From NCBI GenBank assembly GCA_008694505.1, contig VZDJ01007753.1, forward strand, positions 12,960,853-13,024,852: DNA of 64,000 nucleotides, read 5' to 3'. Under the pieces are notes generated by a model. It was not told the origin of the DNA, made no database searches, and was given only the letters and a program-made list of their open reading frames with translations. The number at the start of each line of letters is the position of its first letter. Position 1 is the first letter of the stretch. This document shows positions 61,338 to 64,000 of this stretch, in pieces. Origin of the DNA: Cyanoderma ruficeps. Lineage: Eukaryota; Chordata; Aves; Passeriformes; Timaliidae. Position numbers and translations under genes: made by a program.

Positions 61338-61760
61338 CTTACCGCGCCGGGGGTGGCAGGGGCGGGCGCTTCCCTGCAGCCCGGCTGGGGCCGCCGCCCG
61401 CGGCACCGCCCCCGGAAGGGACACGGGGCCCGCGCCCCCCGCGCCGCGCCACCGCGCCGGGCTCGCCCCCGCACCGCGGCATCTCCCGGGCACGGCCTCA
61501 CGGCGGTCCCGGAACGACGCCCGGCTCCTGCTCCGCGGACCGAGGGCCCCTCCCTTGGCGAAACCCGTGTCCGAGGCGGTGCGGGGGTGGCCCGGACAGC
61601 TACCGGGGGATGGATAACCGGAGGAAGGGGTGAGCGGACCCTCCGAGCCTTTCCGCGGTCGCCTCGGGCCTGGCAGTCGCCCGTCCCGCTGGCCTGCCCA
61701 GGGCAGAAGGGCAGAACCAGCCCTGCTCCGGCCGCGGGAGCCAGCGGCTTTTCAAATGCA

Positions 61761-64000
61761 CGTGAAATACAAACACCACCCGCAACATCATTTGTTGGCA
61801 TTTGGATTATGACTTCTCCTCCACCCTTCATGATCAGTTAATGGAAAATAAGGCTGAAAAAGCTGAAAAATGTCCATCTATTTTATGCAATGAGAAGCAG
61901 ATTAAATCCAAGGTATTAGTTAAATGCAGCGTTTATAGGGGAACAAAATCCCTTCTGATCCCACTTGTTGTATAGTTGTTCCTCCAGCTGCAGCACTGTC
62001 AGTCAGTCCCCAACTCCAGTTGTTAGGGCATTGTCTCATCAATTCTGGCCTGCAGATAAAATGATCTAGTGATATGCCTAAACTACTAATTTAATGTCCA
62101 ATTTTGAAATCCTTACTTTTGGGGGGTTTTTGTTAAAAGTAGTTTTATGTGGTTCCCAGGAGCAAATGCTCAACTGTAGGAGATTCTGATCCTTTCCCCC
62201 CACCACCACCTCCCCCTTGTCACTTCTTGGTCTCTTGGCCACACTGAGCACAACCTGAACACTCTTCCCAGCACTTCTCTCAGCAACACTGCCCAGAACA
62301 GAGCACTGCTTATCTCCCCTGAGCACTCTGCCTGGTGGAAACATGCAGCAGCCACAGCTAAAGCTTGTTCTAACCACATTTCTGCATGATCCTCTTCCGC
62401 AGCTTGCGCTGGACAGATGGGATTACCATCCATGCAGCTGCACACTAGTGCCTTCAAGGCACACAAATTGAAAGGGCTGCTGTCAAAAGAATTTTCTTAC
62501 ACATACCAGCTAAGCTAAGTCTTCTACAGCAAGAATGAAAAATAATTTTCAAATACAATCACTGCTCTAGCTAACGTGGAAAAATCCTTCAATTGTAACA
62601 GCTCTTTCCTGGAAAGATCCAAATATTCACATTTCCCAAGTCTGCAATCCTATTATGTCACCCTACTCTCCACGTGAGTTCCTCAGGCTACAGTTTCAGA
62701 AGACAGGGGCATCAGCAACACCATCATCTTAGAAAGTTCCCATGAATGAAACTCTAATTGTTCCTTTCTGTGCTACTGCAATTGTGTCAGTGCCATTTTT
62801 CCCAATGCCTGTGAAACAGCTGATTAATTCATGATAATTTTGATTACTTTTGAGGAGGAAAAAGGATTGAGAGAGAGGCTCATAGTACAGCCCTAAGGGC
62901 AGGAGTACCAGCCCAAGATTGCACAAAGAGTGGTAAATCCAGGGAGAGATTCCAAAATGTAAATTACTGGCAAAATCCAGACTCTGACATCATGCCCTTG
63001 ATCACCTACCTGCCTTCATCCTCTTCCAGCTCTTGGGTTATGGTTTTCCTTGTTTTTACAGAAGACTTTGGATAAGAAGATATATAAATGCACCACTTAT
63101 AGCTGAAAATCTTCCAAATGAAGGGTGGGATAAGACATTTTCTGAACCCATGTTTTTGAAGGGTAGAGAATTTCCTCTTAGTCCTTTCTGGGCAACTGGA
63201 ACACACAACCTTTTATGATTGCACCTTTGTCCTACATGGCAAGTATCCAGCATAGTGTTAATGGAAACCAGACAGGCCTTGAGGTTTTTGGATTTGAAAA
63301 AATAACTGATTACAGTCAAGTATGATTACAAAACTCTCTGAACAGTAAAGTCACCATGCAAGCTTTCCCCTGAAAGAGGAGAAACTTACTTGGTGATGCT
63401 TTTCAAGGAACCTGGAGCAGGAGACAAGAATTACGACTACCACACTGCTCCTGGACAACAGCTCCATGGCAGCAGAAAGAAGAAACTGGAATAGAACTTT
63501 TTCTTTCAACTGTGAAAGTCTGGGGGAAGTCTGACAGCAACCCAGAGTCCAGACTGCTCTAGACTAACCCAAAGATATGTCTCTGTAATTCAAATGAAAT
63601 TTGAATTGAATTTTTAAATCAAAGGAAAGTAGGAACTTCAAAAAAAGCCCAAACCAACCAAAGAAAATAACCCAACAACACAAACCGACATGGAAAACCA
63701 TTTATTTCATCTCTATTGTCTCCATGCAGAGCAGACCAATACAGATGAAGGGGGAAAATGCATAAGAGCAGCTGAAAAAATAGAGCTAGAAAATACAATT
63801 CTCTCTGCATTTCCAAAAGTGACAAATGTGGTGGAGTGATGCTCCATTTCCTCCCAAGGCTCTCAATCTTCAGCCCCAGGGCTGACGCAGTAGAAATCTA
63901 TCGAACCCCTCCCTCCCACAAGCCCCATGCTACCTCCTACCAGGGTATCTTCCCAAGAACCACAGACTATCCATGCCTGTGATAGCAGCCAAGAAAAACA
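61761..64000. other. Intergenic sequence to window end
   Basis: About 2.2 kb upstream of the TMEM178B-like promoter. I see no family-like open frame, no CR1 copy and no RNA gene. Composition falls sharply from CpG-rich to AT-rich at about 61770. Confidence 0.6.

Overview
This is vertebrate nuclear DNA, almost certainly from a bird and probably from a songbird. The coding sequence is split into short exons with GT..AG introns. The dispersed repeats are CR1 LINE 3' ends, the typical avian repeat. One intron also carries a short element with a tRNA-Ile-like head joined to a CR1-type tail, the build I recall for the passerine TguSINE1 family. There is no bacterial-style operon, IS element or CRISPR array.

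Layout. Bases 1-28,000 hold the 3' two-thirds of CELF1 (+): eleven coding exons from within RRM1 to the stop at 19259, then a probable 8.7 kb 3' UTR. Bases 28,000-32,080 are an unannotated spacer. RAPSN (+) is complete at 32602-41828, with eight exons that join without frameshift into 412 aa. PSMC3 (+) begins about 350 bp after the RAPSN poly(A) signal, inside a CpG island that also covers the last RAPSN exon. Its twelve exons (42348-48999) encode 422 aa. Convergent to PSMC3, on the minus strand, lies a complete four-exon gene (61337 down to 51376) for a 292-aa four-pass protein of the TMEM178 family, closest to TMEM178B but in the CELF1/RAPSN/PSMC3 neighbourhood. Its CpG-island promoter is near 61.3-61.7 kb. 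The last 2.2 kb shows no recognisable gene.

The genes are not one pathway. CELF1 is an RNA-binding splicing and decay regulator, rapsyn clusters acetylcholine receptors at the neuromuscular junction, PSMC3 is the Rpt5 ATPase of the 26S proteasome, and the TMEM178-like protein is a predicted membrane protein. CELF1-RAPSN-PSMC3 keep the same order and relative orientation as on human 11p11.2. As I recall, the position just beyond PSMC3 is held in human by SLC39A13, so the TMEM178B-like gene here is the most unusual item. Other points of interest are three in-frame alternative acceptors in CELF1, a tRNA-like relic in the CELF1 3' UTR, a (GGGCC)6 tract beside a PSMC3 donor, and upstream ATGs in the RAPSN leader.

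All exon boundaries were set by reading splice sites and checking phase and family similarity from memory. No database search was run.
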